The position numbers and the translations under genes were made by a program. Positions 6,651 through 12,467 of a stretch of 13,430 bases of DNA are shown here, one piece after another. Numbering within the stretch: the first letter of the stretch is position 1; the number at the start of each line of letters is the position of its first letter. Source of the DNA: RGIG7213 sp045545665 (GTDB taxonomy: Bacteria > Bacillota > Clostridia > Oscillospirales > CAG-272); assembly GCA_045545665.1 (NCBI GenBank), contig JAZQBL010000044.1, forward strand, positions 1 through 13,430. Direction: 5' to 3'. Under the pieces are notes generated by a model. It was given only the letters and a program-made list of their open reading frames with translations, was not told the DNA's origin and searched no databases.

Positions 6651-7166
6651 ATGCAGCTTGATATAACTCGTATCCTTTCGGGTGAGACGGACAGGCTCGA
6701 TTACGACGTTTCGTTTTCCGCAGAGGAGAACGGCGGCTTTTCGTATTTTACCGAGTGGGGTATTGATTTTACCTCAGAGATACGTGCGCTGTGTACTGTA
6801 AAAAATAACGGCGGATACATTTCGCTTGTGTCCGATATCACTGTTTCTTACAAGACGCAGTGTGCAAGATGTCTTAAAGAGCTTGAAAACTCCTTTTCTC
6901 ACAGCTTTGAAAAGGGTGTCGCCGCAGAGCTTGCTAACGAAGATAACGATGATTTTATCCTTTCTGAAGGCGGTATGGTGGATATACAGTCTGCAGTCTG
7001 TGAAGAATTTCTCCTGTCGTTTCCTTTGAAGGAGCTTTGCTGTGCCGAATGTAAAGGGCTTTGCCCGAAATGCGGCAAAAATCTGAATGAAGGCGCTTGC
7101 ACGTGCCAAAGCGAAGGCGATCCGAGAATGGCGTCGCTGAAGGCTTTGCTTTCAGATTACGAATAA
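6651..7166 (+). CDS. yceD: DUF177/YceD-family protein, L32 operon partner
   Basis: A 171-residue cytoplasmic protein of the DUF177 (YceD, Bacillus YlbN) family, almost always encoded just before rpmF. Homologues in bacteria and plants have been linked to 23S rRNA accumulation or processing; the precise activity is not settled. The sequence shows the CARCL motif (Cys71, Cys74) and a C-terminal zinc-ribbon-like block at 131-152 (C-x2-C, GLCPKCGKNLN with Cys138 and Cys141, and CTC with Cys150/152), ending in the family DPR-x-ASLKALL signature. The Cys-rich end is typical of Gram-positive members. AAGAGGTT precedes the ATG. The rpmF start is 41 bp downstream, on the same transcript from the consensus promoter at 6554. 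Confidence 0.93.
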   Translation: MQLDITRILSGETDRLDYDVSFSAEENGGFSYFTEWGIDFTSEIRALCTVKNNGGYISLVSDITVSYKTQCARCLKELENSFSHSFEKGVAAELANEDNDDFILSEGGMVDIQSAVCEEFLLSFPLKELCCAECKGLCPKCGKNLNEGACTCQSEGDPRMASLKALLSDYE

Positions 7167-7207
7167 TAGCTTAATGTTATTGTATTATATAAGGAGGTGT
7201 AGGTAAA

Positions 7208-7390
7208 ATGGCAGTACCTAAGAAAAAAGTCAGCAAGGCAAGACGTGACAAAAGACGTTCCAATGTATGGCGCCTCGATCTGCCCGGCATGACAAAATGC
7301 CCCAAATGCGGTGCATACATTAAATCACACAGAGTCTGCATGACGTGCGGAACTTACGGTGGTAAGGAAATAGTCAAAACTGAAGCGTAA
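7208..7390 (+). CDS. rpmF: 50S ribosomal protein L32, zinc-binding form
   Basis: A 60-residue ribosomal protein. The N-terminus MAVPKKKVSKARRDKRRSN is the L32 hallmark. A four-cysteine zinc site is intact: CPKC (Cys31, Cys34) and CMTC (Cys44, Cys47). This is the zinc (C+) form; Cys-lacking paralogues exist in some bacteria for zinc shortage, but none is present here. A strong AAGGAGGTG at about 7191-7199 precedes the ATG. It is co-transcribed with the DUF177 gene, the usual arrangement. Confidence 0.98.
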   Translation: MAVPKKKVSKARRDKRRSNVWRLDLPGMTKCPKCGAYIKSHRVCMTCGTYGGKEIVKTEA

Positions 7391-7459
7391 GGCGTGTTTA
7401 TACGGTGAGGAGGGGTTGTGTTTTACAATCCCTTTACTGTTATGTAAGGAGGGGTGTTT
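7391..7459 (+). promoter_or_regulatory. Leader between rpmF and the DUF512 gene: hairpin and overlapping ribosome sites
   Basis: This 69-nt gap holds two strong Shine-Dalgarno sequences, AGGAGG at 7408-7413 and AAGGAGG at 7446-7452. The first overlaps a hairpin (GGGGTTGT 7412-7419 with ACAATCCC 7425-7432). It could start a 9-codon frame, GTG at 7418 to TAA at 7445-7447, which ends inside the second ribosome site. This may be a coupled leader peptide or chance. The hairpin lacks a proper T-run, so it is a poor terminator. Confidence 0.35.
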
Positions 7460-8761
7460 TTGGTAACCGTCTGTTCCGTTTCAAAAGGCTCATACGCCGA
7501 TAAAGCGGGAATACTCCCGAACGATATTATCATATCCGTGTGCGGAGAAGAGATAAACGACGTGCTCGATTACCGCTTTTACATAACGGGTGAAAAAATA
7601 ACCCTGCTTATACACCGCGGTGCCGAGCTTTTTGAAAAAACGATAGAAAAAGAAGAATACGACGATATCGGGCTTGAATTTTCAACGTATCTCATGGACG
7701 AAAAAAGAACGTGCAAAAACAAATGTATGTTCTGTTTTATCGACCAGATGCCCAAGGGCTGCCGGGAAACGCTGTATTTCAAGGATGACGACAGCCGCCT
7801 TTCCTTTCTGCAGGGCAATTACATCACCTGCACGAACCTTACGGATAAGGATATCGACCGTATCGTAAAAATGCATATGTCGCCTGTAAACGTTTCCGTC
7901 CACACGACGAACCCGGAATTGCGTGTGAAGATGATGAAAAACAAAAATGCAGGCAAGATCCTCGATATAATGAAGAAATTTGCCGACGGCAATATTTCGA
8001 TGAATGCGCAGATCGTACTTTGTAAGGACGTAAACGACAAAGACGAGCTTGAAAGATCAATGAACGATCTTGAAAAGCTCATACCGTCGCTCGTCAGCGT
8101 TTCGGTCGTTCCCTGCGGACTTACGGACCACAGAGAAGGACTTCCTCATATTGAACCGTTTACAAAGGACGATGCACTGGCCGTTATAAAGCAGGTAGAG
8201 AAAATGGCTGAAAAATGCCTGAGAAAGTACGGAACACGCGTGTTTTACGCATCCGATGAGCTTTATATAACGGCAGAGCTTCCCCTTCACGAAGAAGATT
8301 ATTACGAAGGGTACGCGCAGATAGAAAACGGCGTCGGAATGATAACGTCGCTTCTTACCGAATTCGATATCGAGTATAAATATATAGACGAATACGACCT
8401 GCAAAAGCCCCGTACGCTTTCCGTTGCAACGGGACGAGCGGCGTATCCGTACATAAAGCAGTGCTGTGATAAAATATCACAAGCGGCAAAAAACACGAAA
8501 ATAAATGTTTACCAAACAGAGAACACGTTTTTCGGTAAAAAAATAACCGTGGCAGGCTTGCTTACGGGCAAGGATATTACCGAACAGCTGAAGGGCAAAG
8601 AGCTTGGCGAAAGACTGCTCATTCCCTCGGTAACGCTCAAACACGGCGAGGACGTATTCCTTGACGGAATGACGGTAGAGGATGCCGAAAAGCTCCTCGG
8701 CGTACCGATATGCCCGACACCGTCCGACGGTGCGGAGCTTATACGGACGATTCTCTGTTAG
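7460..8761 (+). CDS. DUF512 family PDZ and radical-SAM-like protein
   Basis: A protein of about 433 residues in the clostridial/cyanobacterial DUF512 family, whose function is not established. The N-terminal PDZ-like segment (about 1-65) contains KGSYADKAGILPNDIIISV. The middle has the cluster motif C-x3-C-x2-C, CKNKCMFCFIDQMPKG (Cys85, 89, 92), then DDDSRLSFLQGNYITCTNL, as in radical-SAM-related proteins. The C-terminal half is the DUF512 domain (VSVVPCGLTDHREGLPHIEPF, then VATGRAAYPYI and TVAGLLTGKDI). An earlier in-frame GTG at 7454 touches the AAGGAGG at 7446-7452, leaving 1 nt spacing, so TTG at 7460 (7 nt spacing) is the better start. The gene is followed after 13 bp by der, as in many Clostridia, which hints at a link to ribosome or cell-envelope housekeeping. 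Confidence 0.9.
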   Translation: MVTVCSVSKGSYADKAGILPNDIIISVCGEEINDVLDYRFYITGEKITLLIHRGAELFEKTIEKEEYDDIGLEFSTYLMDEKRTCKNKCMFCFIDQMPKGCRETLYFKDDDSRLSFLQGNYITCTNLTDKDIDRIVKMHMSPVNVSVHTTNPELRVKMMKNKNAGKILDIMKKFADGNISMNAQIVLCKDVNDKDELERSMNDLEKLIPSLVSVSVVPCGLTDHREGLPHIEPFTKDDALAVIKQVEKMAEKCLRKYGTRVFYASDELYITAELPLHEEDYYEGYAQIENGVGMITSLLTEFDIEYKYIDEYDLQKPRTLSVATGRAAYPYIKQCCDKISQAAKNTKINVYQTENTFFGKKITVAGLLTGKDITEQLKGKELGERLLIPSVTLKHGEDVFLDGMTVEDAEKLLGVPICPTPSDGAELIRTILC

Positions 8762-8774
8762 AAAGGAAAAGCAT

Positions 8775-10103
8775 ATGTCAAAACCTATAGTCGCAATAGT
8801 CGGAAGACCCAACGTCGGCAAAAGCACGCTGTTCAACAAGCTCACAGGTCAGAGAATAGCCATTGTCGAGGATACTCCCGGCGTTACGCGTGACAGAATA
8901 TATTTCGAAGCGGAATGGTGCGGCAGAAAGATGCTTCTCGTCGATACGGGCGGTATCGAGCCGAAAACCGACAGCCCGATACTGAAGCATATGCGCCGCC
9001 AGGCACAGATAGCTATTGAAACGGCAGACGTTATCGTATTTATGACGGACGTCCGTTCGGGACTCACAGCCGACGACAGAGATATCGCCTCAATGCTTTT
9101 GAGATCGAGAAAGCCCGTCGTGCTTTGCGTAAATAAGATCGATTCCGTCGGTGCGCTCCCGTATGAATATTATGAATTTTACGAGCTCGGTATGGGCGAT
9201 CCTGTTGCACTTTCGTCCATCCACGGCACAGGCACGGGCGACCTTATGGAAGAGGTCGTGGCAAAGCTTCCCGCAGCCGATGAAACGGAGGAGGAAGACG
9301 ACAGAATAAAGGTTGCCGTAATAGGTAAACCGAATGCCGGCAAAAGCTCGATAATAAATAAAATACTCGGTCAGGAAAGACTTATCGTTTCCGACGTTGC
9401 CGGAACTACGCGTGATGCAATAGATACCGAGGTCGAAAACGAACACGGCAGATTTACATTTATTGACACGGCAGGAATACGCCGTGCGGGCAAAATATCC
9501 GACAATATCGAAAAATACAGCGTTTTGAGAGCAAAAATGGCTGTTGAAAGAGCCGACGTTTGCCTTATAATGATAGATGCAAACGAAGGAATAACGGAGC
9601 AGGACGAAAGAATAGCCGGTATTGCCCACAACGCGGGCAAAGCCTCCATCGTCGTCGTAAACAAGTGGGATACTGTCGAGAAGGACAATTCGACCGTAAA
9701 AGAGTTTACAAACAAAATAAATATTGCGCTTTCTTATATGACGTATGCGCCGATACTGTTCGTTTCGGCAAAGACGGGACAGCGCATCGACAAGCTGTTT
9801 GAGCTTATAAAATACGTAAATGACCAAAGCACGATACGTGTTTCCACAGGTATGCTCAACGATGTTTTGAACGATGCGACAACGAGAGTACAGCCCCCGT
9901 CAGACAAGGGCAGAAGACTCAAGGTTTACTATATGACACAGCCGTCGGTAAAGCCGCCCACGTTCGTTATATTCTGTAACAATGCGGAGCTTTTCCACTA
10001 TTCGTATCAGCGTTATATCGAAAACTGTCTGAGAAACGTATTCGGTTTTAACGGTACGCCGATACGCCTCGTTATAAGAGAAAGAGGTGACGATAATGGC
10101 TAA
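8775..10103 (+). CDS. der: Ribosome-assembly GTPase Der (EngA)
   Basis: Der is an essential tandem GTPase needed for late 50S subunit maturation. The 442 residues match the family. GTPase domain 1 shows GRPNVGKST (10-18), DTPGVTRD, DTGG and NKID; domain 2 shows GKPNAGKSS, VAGTTRD, DTAG and NKWD. The KH-like C-terminal domain follows (KGRRLKVYYMTQPSVKPPTF and YQRYIENCLRNVFGFNGTPI). The frame is open upstream to 8682 but that part lies inside the DUF512 gene; GAAAGGAAAA at 8761-8770 points to ATG 8775. The last codons overlap the plsY start by 8 nt, so the two are translationally linked, a common der-plsY pairing in Firmicutes. Confidence 0.98.
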   Translation: MSKPIVAIVGRPNVGKSTLFNKLTGQRIAIVEDTPGVTRDRIYFEAEWCGRKMLLVDTGGIEPKTDSPILKHMRRQAQIAIETADVIVFMTDVRSGLTADDRDIASMLLRSRKPVVLCVNKIDSVGALPYEYYEFYELGMGDPVALSSIHGTGTGDLMEEVVAKLPAADETEEEDDRIKVAVIGKPNAGKSSIINKILGQERLIVSDVAGTTRDAIDTEVENEHGRFTFIDTAGIRRAGKISDNIEKYSVLRAKMAVERADVCLIMIDANEGITEQDERIAGIAHNAGKASIVVVNKWDTVEKDNSTVKEFTNKINIALSYMTYAPILFVSAKTGQRIDKLFELIKYVNDQSTIRVSTGMLNDVLNDATTRVQPPSDKGRRLKVYYMTQPSVKPPTFVIFCNNAELFHYSYQRYIENCLRNVFGFNGTPIRLVIRERGDDNG

Positions 10104-11379
10104 CGGACTTTTCGGTGCAGGCACAAACTCGCTTTTTCTTGCTTTGGGGCTTGTACTGTGTGCCGCGGTCGGATATTTTCTCGGCTCGGTAAATTCCGCT
10201 ATCATTATTTCAAAAATACGGTACAGACAGGATATAAGACAGTACGGAAGCAAAAATGCGGGTATGACGAATATGCTCCGCACCTACGGCAAAAGTGCGG
10301 CAGCCATGACGCTGCTCGGCGACGTTGCAAAAGCGGTCATCGCCTGTCTTATCGGTAAACTTCTGCTTGGCGAAAGCGGCGGCTACGTTGCGGGATTTTT
10401 CTGCATAATCGGCCACGTTTTCCCGATATATTACGGCTTCAAGGGCGGAAAAGGCGTGCTTACGCTTGCGTCAATGGTGCTTGTGATGAACTGGCAGACG
10501 TTTTTGGTGCTGTTTACGCTGTTCATACTTATCGTAAGCTGTACGAAATATATTTCACTCGGTTCCGTTATGTGTGCGCTTTTGTACCCTATCGTGCTGA
10601 GCAAATTTGCAGAACCGAATATTTTCGGTGTCGTTGTGTCGATACTCGTGGCAATACTCGTCACGGTAATGCACAGATCGAACATCAGACGCCTGCTTGA
10701 CGGTAACGAAAACAAGCTGAAGCTCGGAAAAGAAAAGGTGAAAACGTGGAAGCTCGTTTTGCTTAACGCCGTGATAATTTGTATCACCTTTGCGCTTATT
10801 CTTACGGATATCGTATCTTCAAGCGGTATGACGGAAAGAAAAAACAAGGCTGTCGAGTACGGCGACTACTATATTTCCGAATTGCAGCTCCGATATCTTT
10901 ATATCAAGTCTGCAAAGGATTTTTTGAGCGATCCTGCCAATTCCTCGGATGAGATCGTCAAAAATTACGATCCCGAAAAGAAGCTCGACGAGCAGAATAT
11001 AAAGGACGGGGTGACGTACGCCGATTTCTTTATGGAAGCGGCAACGGAGTCTGCAGGCGAGCTTATGATACTTTATAAAGAAGCGAAGACGGCGGGATTT
11101 GACGTGTCATCGTCCGACGAAAGATGTCTTGCCGAGTTTAACAAAATGAGGGAAGATTTTTCCGCAGGAGATTCATTCGGCAGGTACATAAACCGCACCT
11201 ACGGCAAGGGCGTCGGTGAAAGCGATATAAGAAGTATCATTCTTTCACAGGTGACGGTTGACGACTATATAAAGTCAGTCGGTGAAGAAAAAGCCGCCGA
11301 GATCGTAAAACAAAACGAAAATTCCGTGACAGTTGACAAAAACGATACGGAAAAGATCATAAAAGGCGATTATATTTAA
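10096..11379 (+). CDS. plsY: Acyl-phosphate glycerol-3-phosphate acyltransferase PlsY with extra C-terminal SurA/PrsA-like domain
   Basis: The first 210 residues are a complete PlsY, the membrane enzyme that moves an acyl group from acyl-phosphate to glycerol-3-phosphate, the first step of phospholipid synthesis. Its signature loops are GSVNSAI (30-36), YGSKNAGMTNMLRTYGKSAA (50-69) and GHVFPIYYGFKGGKG (106-120). Typical PlsY ends near residue 200-210. This one continues to 427: a further membrane helix at about 217-240 (LVLLNAVIICITFALILTDIV), then a soluble helical domain at about 250-400. That domain resembles the SurA_N/PrsA-type chaperone segments common in clostridial peptidyl-prolyl isomerases (LDEQNIKDGVTYADFF, ELMILYKEAKTAGFDVSSSD, FGRYINRTYGKGV). 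No isomerase domain follows. PlsY ends inside the cell, so the extra helix should place this domain outside. ATG 10096 is preferred over in-frame GTG 10087 because AAGAGGTGA lies just upstream. PlsY is certain; the extra domain's identity is moderately sure. Confidence 0.95.
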   Translation: MANGLFGAGTNSLFLALGLVLCAAVGYFLGSVNSAIIISKIRYRQDIRQYGSKNAGMTNMLRTYGKSAAAMTLLGDVAKAVIACLIGKLLLGESGGYVAGFFCIIGHVFPIYYGFKGGKGVLTLASMVLVMNWQTFLVLFTLFILIVSCTKYISLGSVMCALLYPIVLSKFAEPNIFGVVVSILVAILVTVMHRSNIRRLLDGNENKLKLGKEKVKTWKLVLLNAVIICITFALILTDIVSSSGMTERKNKAVEYGDYYISELQLRYLYIKSAKDFLSDPANSSDEIVKNYDPEKKLDEQNIKDGVTYADFFMEAATESAGELMILYKEAKTAGFDVSSSDERCLAEFNKMREDFSAGDSFGRYINRTYGKGVGESDIRSIILSQVTVDDYIKSVGEEKAAEIVKQNENSVTVDKNDTEKIIKGDYI

Positions 11380-11423
11380 AAATGCCCCGAAGGGTAAATA
11401 TATAATTTAAAGGAGAAATCAAA

Positions 11424-11618
11424 ATGGCTGATATCTGCAACGAGATCAAGGAACAGAGCGGAAAGATCATCGACAAGCTTGACGAAAAGCTCGGCGATAA
11501 GATCGACGACAAAACAAAGGAACAGATCAAAGACACCATCGAAGACGTAGCAACCGAAGAAAACATCGAAAAGGTAAAAGACGGTATTTCGAATATTCTC
11601 GGAAAATTCAAGAAATAA
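11424..11618 (+). CDS. Small charged helical protein, function unknown
   Basis: A 64-residue protein I do not recognise. AAAGGAG about 8 nt before the ATG and a strong terminator just after the stop support it as real. It is rich in Lys, Asp, Glu and Ile with no Pro or aromatic residues except one Phe near the end. Hydrophobic residues recur every three to four positions (IIDKLDEKLGDKIDD, then IKDTIEDV and ISNILGKF), giving an amphipathic helix or coiled coil. There is no signal peptide or membrane segment. It lies 44 bp after plsY with no convincing promoter of its own, so it is probably the last gene of the der-plsY unit. It could lie on the membrane surface or act as a stress-type small protein; both are guesses. 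Confidence 0.7.
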   Translation: MADICNEIKEQSGKIIDKLDEKLGDKIDDKTKEQIKDTIEDVATEENIEKVKDGISNILGKFKK

Positions 11619-11630
11619 GACAAAAGCTTG

Positions 11631-11666
11631 TCGGGGAAGAACTTTTAAAGTTCTCCCCGATTTTTT
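11631..11666 (+). terminator. Strong intrinsic terminator closing the housekeeping cluster
   Basis: TCGGGG and AGAACTT on the left arm pair with AGTTCT and CCCCGA on the right arm across a short A/T loop, with one bulged base, followed by six T (11661-11666). It starts 12 bp after the stop of the small-protein gene and should end transcription of the upstream unit. Confidence 0.93.
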
Positions 11667-11689
11667 AAACGAGGGAGTTCAGCGGTCTG

Positions 11690-11771
11690 AATGCTGTTCG
11701 TAAGAACAGCATTTCATGTTTGTTTTACAAACATTTCATGCGGCTCTGCCGCATTTAATGCCGTAGGCATT
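11690..11771 (+). repeat. Chain of four perfect hairpins separated by TTC/TTA
   Basis: Four inverted repeats lie head to tail. ATGCTGTTC pairs with GAACAGCAT around GTAA (11691-11712). ATGTTTGT pairs with ACAAACAT around TTT (11716-11734). ATGCGGC pairs with GCCGCAT around TCT (11738-11754). ATGCC pairs with GGCAT around GTA (11758-11770). Every stem begins and ends in AT, and the spacers between them are three bases (TTC, TTC, TTA). The stems differ in sequence while the frame of AT ends and 3-4 nt loops is constant. This does not look like a terminator, riboswitch or CRISPR array. Confidence 0.9.
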
Positions 11772-11873
11772 TCATTTATAAATTCTGTTATGTCAACTCG
11801 GAGGTGGTGGCGTAGAGCGGAGAAAACAATATATTTGCAGAAAATTATGTATATACGCTTTTGTTTTGGATTT

Positions 11874-11901
11874 AGATAATAGATGATAGATAATAGATAA
11901 A
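11874..11901 (+). repeat. Heptamer tandem array 1 (AGATAAT family, 4 units)
   Basis: Four units with a period of seven: AGATAAT, AGATGAT, AGATAAT, AGATAAA. The array runs directly into ATCGGCAGGGGTCG, the start of the partial repeat element. The unit order AGATAAT then AGATAAA at the right end is the same as in the longer array at 11958-12013. Confidence 0.9.
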
Positions 11902-11904
11902 ATC

Positions 11905-11949
11905 GGCAGGGGTCGACGTCCCCGGCGACCCGTATGATGTAAGGCGGGG
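11905..11949 (+). repeat. Truncated copy of the multi-hairpin repeat element
   Basis: This 45-bp stretch matches the first 45 bp of the full copy at 12017 with only two base differences, covering the GGGTCG/CGACCC hairpin and the segment up to GGCGGGG. It then breaks off into CAAAAATG and a new heptamer array, so it is a 5' fragment. With the flanking arrays it looks like the result of a local tandem duplication. Confidence 0.85.
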
Positions 11950-11957
11950 CAAAAATG

Positions 11958-12013
11958 AGATAATAGATAATAGATAATAGATAATAGATGATAGATAAGA
12001 GATAATAGATAAA
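11958..12013 (+). repeat. Heptamer tandem array 2 (AGATAAT family, 8 units)
   Basis: Eight exact seven-base units: AGATAAT four times, then AGATGAT, AGATAAG, AGATAAT and AGATAAA. It runs into ATCGGTAGGGGTCG, the left end of the full repeat element. Such arrays are prone to slippage, so unit number may vary between strains. Confidence 0.95.
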
Positions 12014-12016
12014 ATC

Positions 12017-12215
12017 GGTAGGGGTCGACGTCCCCGGCGACCCGTATGATGTAGGGCGGGGGCTTGCTCCCGCCGTTTCGAAAAAAATGATGAATGATGA
12101 ATCGACACCTCATCCGCGTAGTTGCTTTGCAACTACATCCGCCGTTCTCCCGTAGAAAACTCTGTTTTCTACAGGAAGGCTGAATGTAGGGGTTGCACCC
12201 ACGACGACCCGTATT
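12017..12215 (+). repeat. Multi-hairpin dispersed repeat element, copy B
   Basis: A full-length second copy of the element at 4648-4848, in the same orientation and nearly identical from the GTAGTTGC hairpin (12119-12137) through GTAGAAAAC/GTTTTCTAC (12152-12172) to CGACGACCCGTATT. Differences cluster in the hairpin loops, one small indel after GTTTCGAAAAAA, and a degenerate right-end hairpin (GGGGTTGCACCC). In the left hairpin the internal G-A mismatch of copy A is A-G here, and GGCGGG pairs with CCCGCC where copy A has one pair fewer, so pairing potential is kept. Confidence 0.88.
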
Positions 12216-12364
12216 CTTTAAAATACATTTTATATTCGGCGTGTGTAATGATTTTATACAAAAAAATATCGGCTTTAAAGTTGATAAACGTCAAAATATA
12301 CAAGAAAAAGGGGGGCGTTATTTTAAAGAGTATTTAAATTTTTTTAAAATATAGTGAAAATCCC

Positions 12365-12393
12365 TTTACTTTTACCTGTTATTAATATATAAT
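12365..12393 (+). promoter_or_regulatory. Sigma-A promoter of the lipoprotein gene
   Basis: TTTACT (12365-12370, four of six to TTGACA), a 17-nt spacer and a perfect TATAAT (12388-12393). The predicted start near 12400 gives a leader of roughly 68 nt, which contains a small inverted repeat (TTTACC 12422-12427 with GGTAAA downstream) before AAAAGGAG and the ATG. Confidence 0.68.
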
Positions 12394-12467
12394 GTTAGAA
12401 CTATACGAGGACATTTTTGGATTTACCGTACGGGTAAAACCTGTTCTTTTAAGAAAAGGAGTAAATA

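Larger units (their letters stand above)
11667..12467. other. 801-bp gene-free region packed with repeats
   Basis: No credible gene was found here. It contains, in order, a chain of four hairpins (11690-11771), about 100 bp of unremarkable A/T-rich DNA, a short heptamer array (11874-11901), a partial repeat element (11905-11949), a longer heptamer array (11958-12013), a full repeat element (12017-12215), about 150 bp of A/T-rich sequence without visible signals, and the promoter and leader of the lipoprotein gene. The open frames across the repeats are not conserved between copies and lack ribosome binding sites. Confidence 0.8.

Noticed and set aside
8682..8774. N-terminal extension of Der
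   Set aside because: These codons lie inside the end of the DUF512 gene; the ribosome binding site and family alignment of MSKPIVAIVGRPNVGKS fix the start at 8775.
9090..9827. Minus-strand frame of 245 codons inside der
   Set aside because: It lies antisense to conserved GTPase sequence and shows no domain or start signal; a shadow frame.
11401..11406. TATAAT as a promoter for the 64-residue protein
   Set aside because: Transcription from it would start at or inside the ribosome binding site (11409-11415), and no -35 box lies at a suitable distance.
11690..12215. CRISPR array
   Set aside because: The repeats are either unlike palindromes with 3-base spacers or 7-base tandem units; there are no regular 24-37 bp repeats with unique spacers and no cas genes.
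12122..12337. Plus-strand frame of 71 codons
   Set aside because: It starts inside repeat copy B, has no Shine-Dalgarno sequence, and continues into A/T-rich DNA with Lys/Ile/Tyr-rich translation typical of non-coding sequence.
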